DNA from: Frankiales bacterium
GTDB taxonomy: Bacteria; Actinomycetota; Actinomycetes; Mycobacteriales; Jatrophihabitantaceae
Length of the DNA: 5,886 bases
Assembly (NCBI GenBank): GCA_025963265.1
Contig: JAOPUY010000027.1
Span: 1-5,886 of the forward strand
Direction: 5' to 3'
Part shown: piece by piece, positions 5,671 through 5,886 of the stretch
Layout: each line of letters opens with the position of its first letter
How positions within the stretch are numbered: the stretch's first letter is position 1
Program-made: the position numbers and the translations under genes
Notes under the pieces: generated by a model
What the model was told of the DNA's origin: nothing
Seen by the model: the letters and a program-made list of their open reading frames with translations, nothing else
The model's database searches: none

Positions 5671-5886
5671 GTGGGTGACGTCAGCGGCTTCCTCAAGCAC
5701 GGACGCGAGCTGCCAACTCGACGGCCGGTTCCGATCCGGCTCCAGGACTGGCAGGAGGTCTATGAGTCCTTCGACCGCGAGAAGGTCCAGGTGCAGGCCA
5801 GCCGGTGCATGGATTGCGGCATCCCGTTCTGCCACAACGGCTGCCCACTGGGGAATCTGATCCCCGAGTGGAACGACCTGGTCTAC
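5671..5886 (+). CDS. gltD: Glutamate synthase small (beta) subunit, N-terminal part (3' end outside window)
   Basis: Seventy-two codons are present from a GTG start, and the frame is still open at the window edge. The product starts [18 protein letters not shown], continues [16 protein letters not shown] and reaches [28 protein letters not shown], which is the N-terminal iron-sulfur domain of GltD. Cys46, Cys49, Cys54 and Cys58 match the first cysteine cluster that this domain uses for [4Fe-4S] binding. The FAD and NADPH Rossmann folds should follow outside the window. GltD passes electrons from NADPH to the large subunit GltB, which makes glutamate from glutamine and 2-oxoglutarate. Related proteins (PreT, SudA/NfnL-type subunits) share the cysteine pattern, but the N-terminal sequence fits GltD best. 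The 191-nt gap after proA suggests its own promoter. TATTGT at 5593-5598 is a possible -10 without a convincing -35. No gltB lies immediately upstream. Confidence 0.92.
   Translation, partial: MGDVSGFLKHGRELPTRRPVPIRLQDWQEVYESFDREKVQVQASRCMDCGIPFCHNGCPLGNLIPEWNDLVY

Noticed and set aside
5460..5678. Small + strand frame of 72 codons between proA and gltD
   Set aside because: It starts inside proA and ends inside gltD, crosses both hairpins, has no evident ribosome binding site and a composition unlike a protein. It is better read as non-coding.
5675..5860. Small + strand frame of 61 codons at the window end
   Set aside because: It is out of frame with the clearly recognisable gltD N-terminus that starts at 5671.

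Overview
The window is ordinary chromosomal DNA from a high-GC Gram-positive bacterium, most likely an actinomycete. The evidence is strong G/C bias at third codon positions, a GTG start on obg and apparently on gltD, and the conserved actinobacterial gene order: RNase E/G, rplU, rpmA, obg, proB, proA. The genus cannot be fixed from the sequence alone. All genes are on the + strand. No mobile element, CRISPR array, tRNA or rRNA was seen.

Layout. Positions 1-606 are the 3' end of an RNase E/G gene: the end of the catalytic core, the zinc-link cysteines and a low-complexity tail. Positions 607-844 are a hairpin-rich untranslated region leading into rplU (L21) and rpmA (L27), which are 4 nt apart. 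A strong hairpin at 1469-1504 probably ends that transcript. After it comes a short AT-richer stretch with a 14-bp imperfect tandem repeat and the ribosome binding site of obg. obg, a ribosome-assembly GTPase, overlaps proB by 11 nt, and proA follows proB after 35 nt, so obg-proB-proA looks like one transcription unit. Positions 5480-5670 are non-coding and hold a hairpin and a separate palindrome. A GTG-started gltD (glutamate synthase small subunit) then begins and runs off the window after 72 codons.

How the genes fit together. The first half concerns RNA turnover and the large ribosomal subunit: RNase E/G, L21, L27 and the 50S-assembly GTPase Obg. The second half concerns glutamate. ProB and ProA carry out the first two steps from glutamate to proline, and GltD belongs to the enzyme that makes glutamate from glutamine and 2-oxoglutarate.

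I found no previously undescribed system. The points most worth a second look are the rplU leader, whose hairpins are mutually exclusive; gltD lying directly after proA with no gltB before it, where actinobacteria usually carry nadD; and the dyad-symmetric element in front of gltD.
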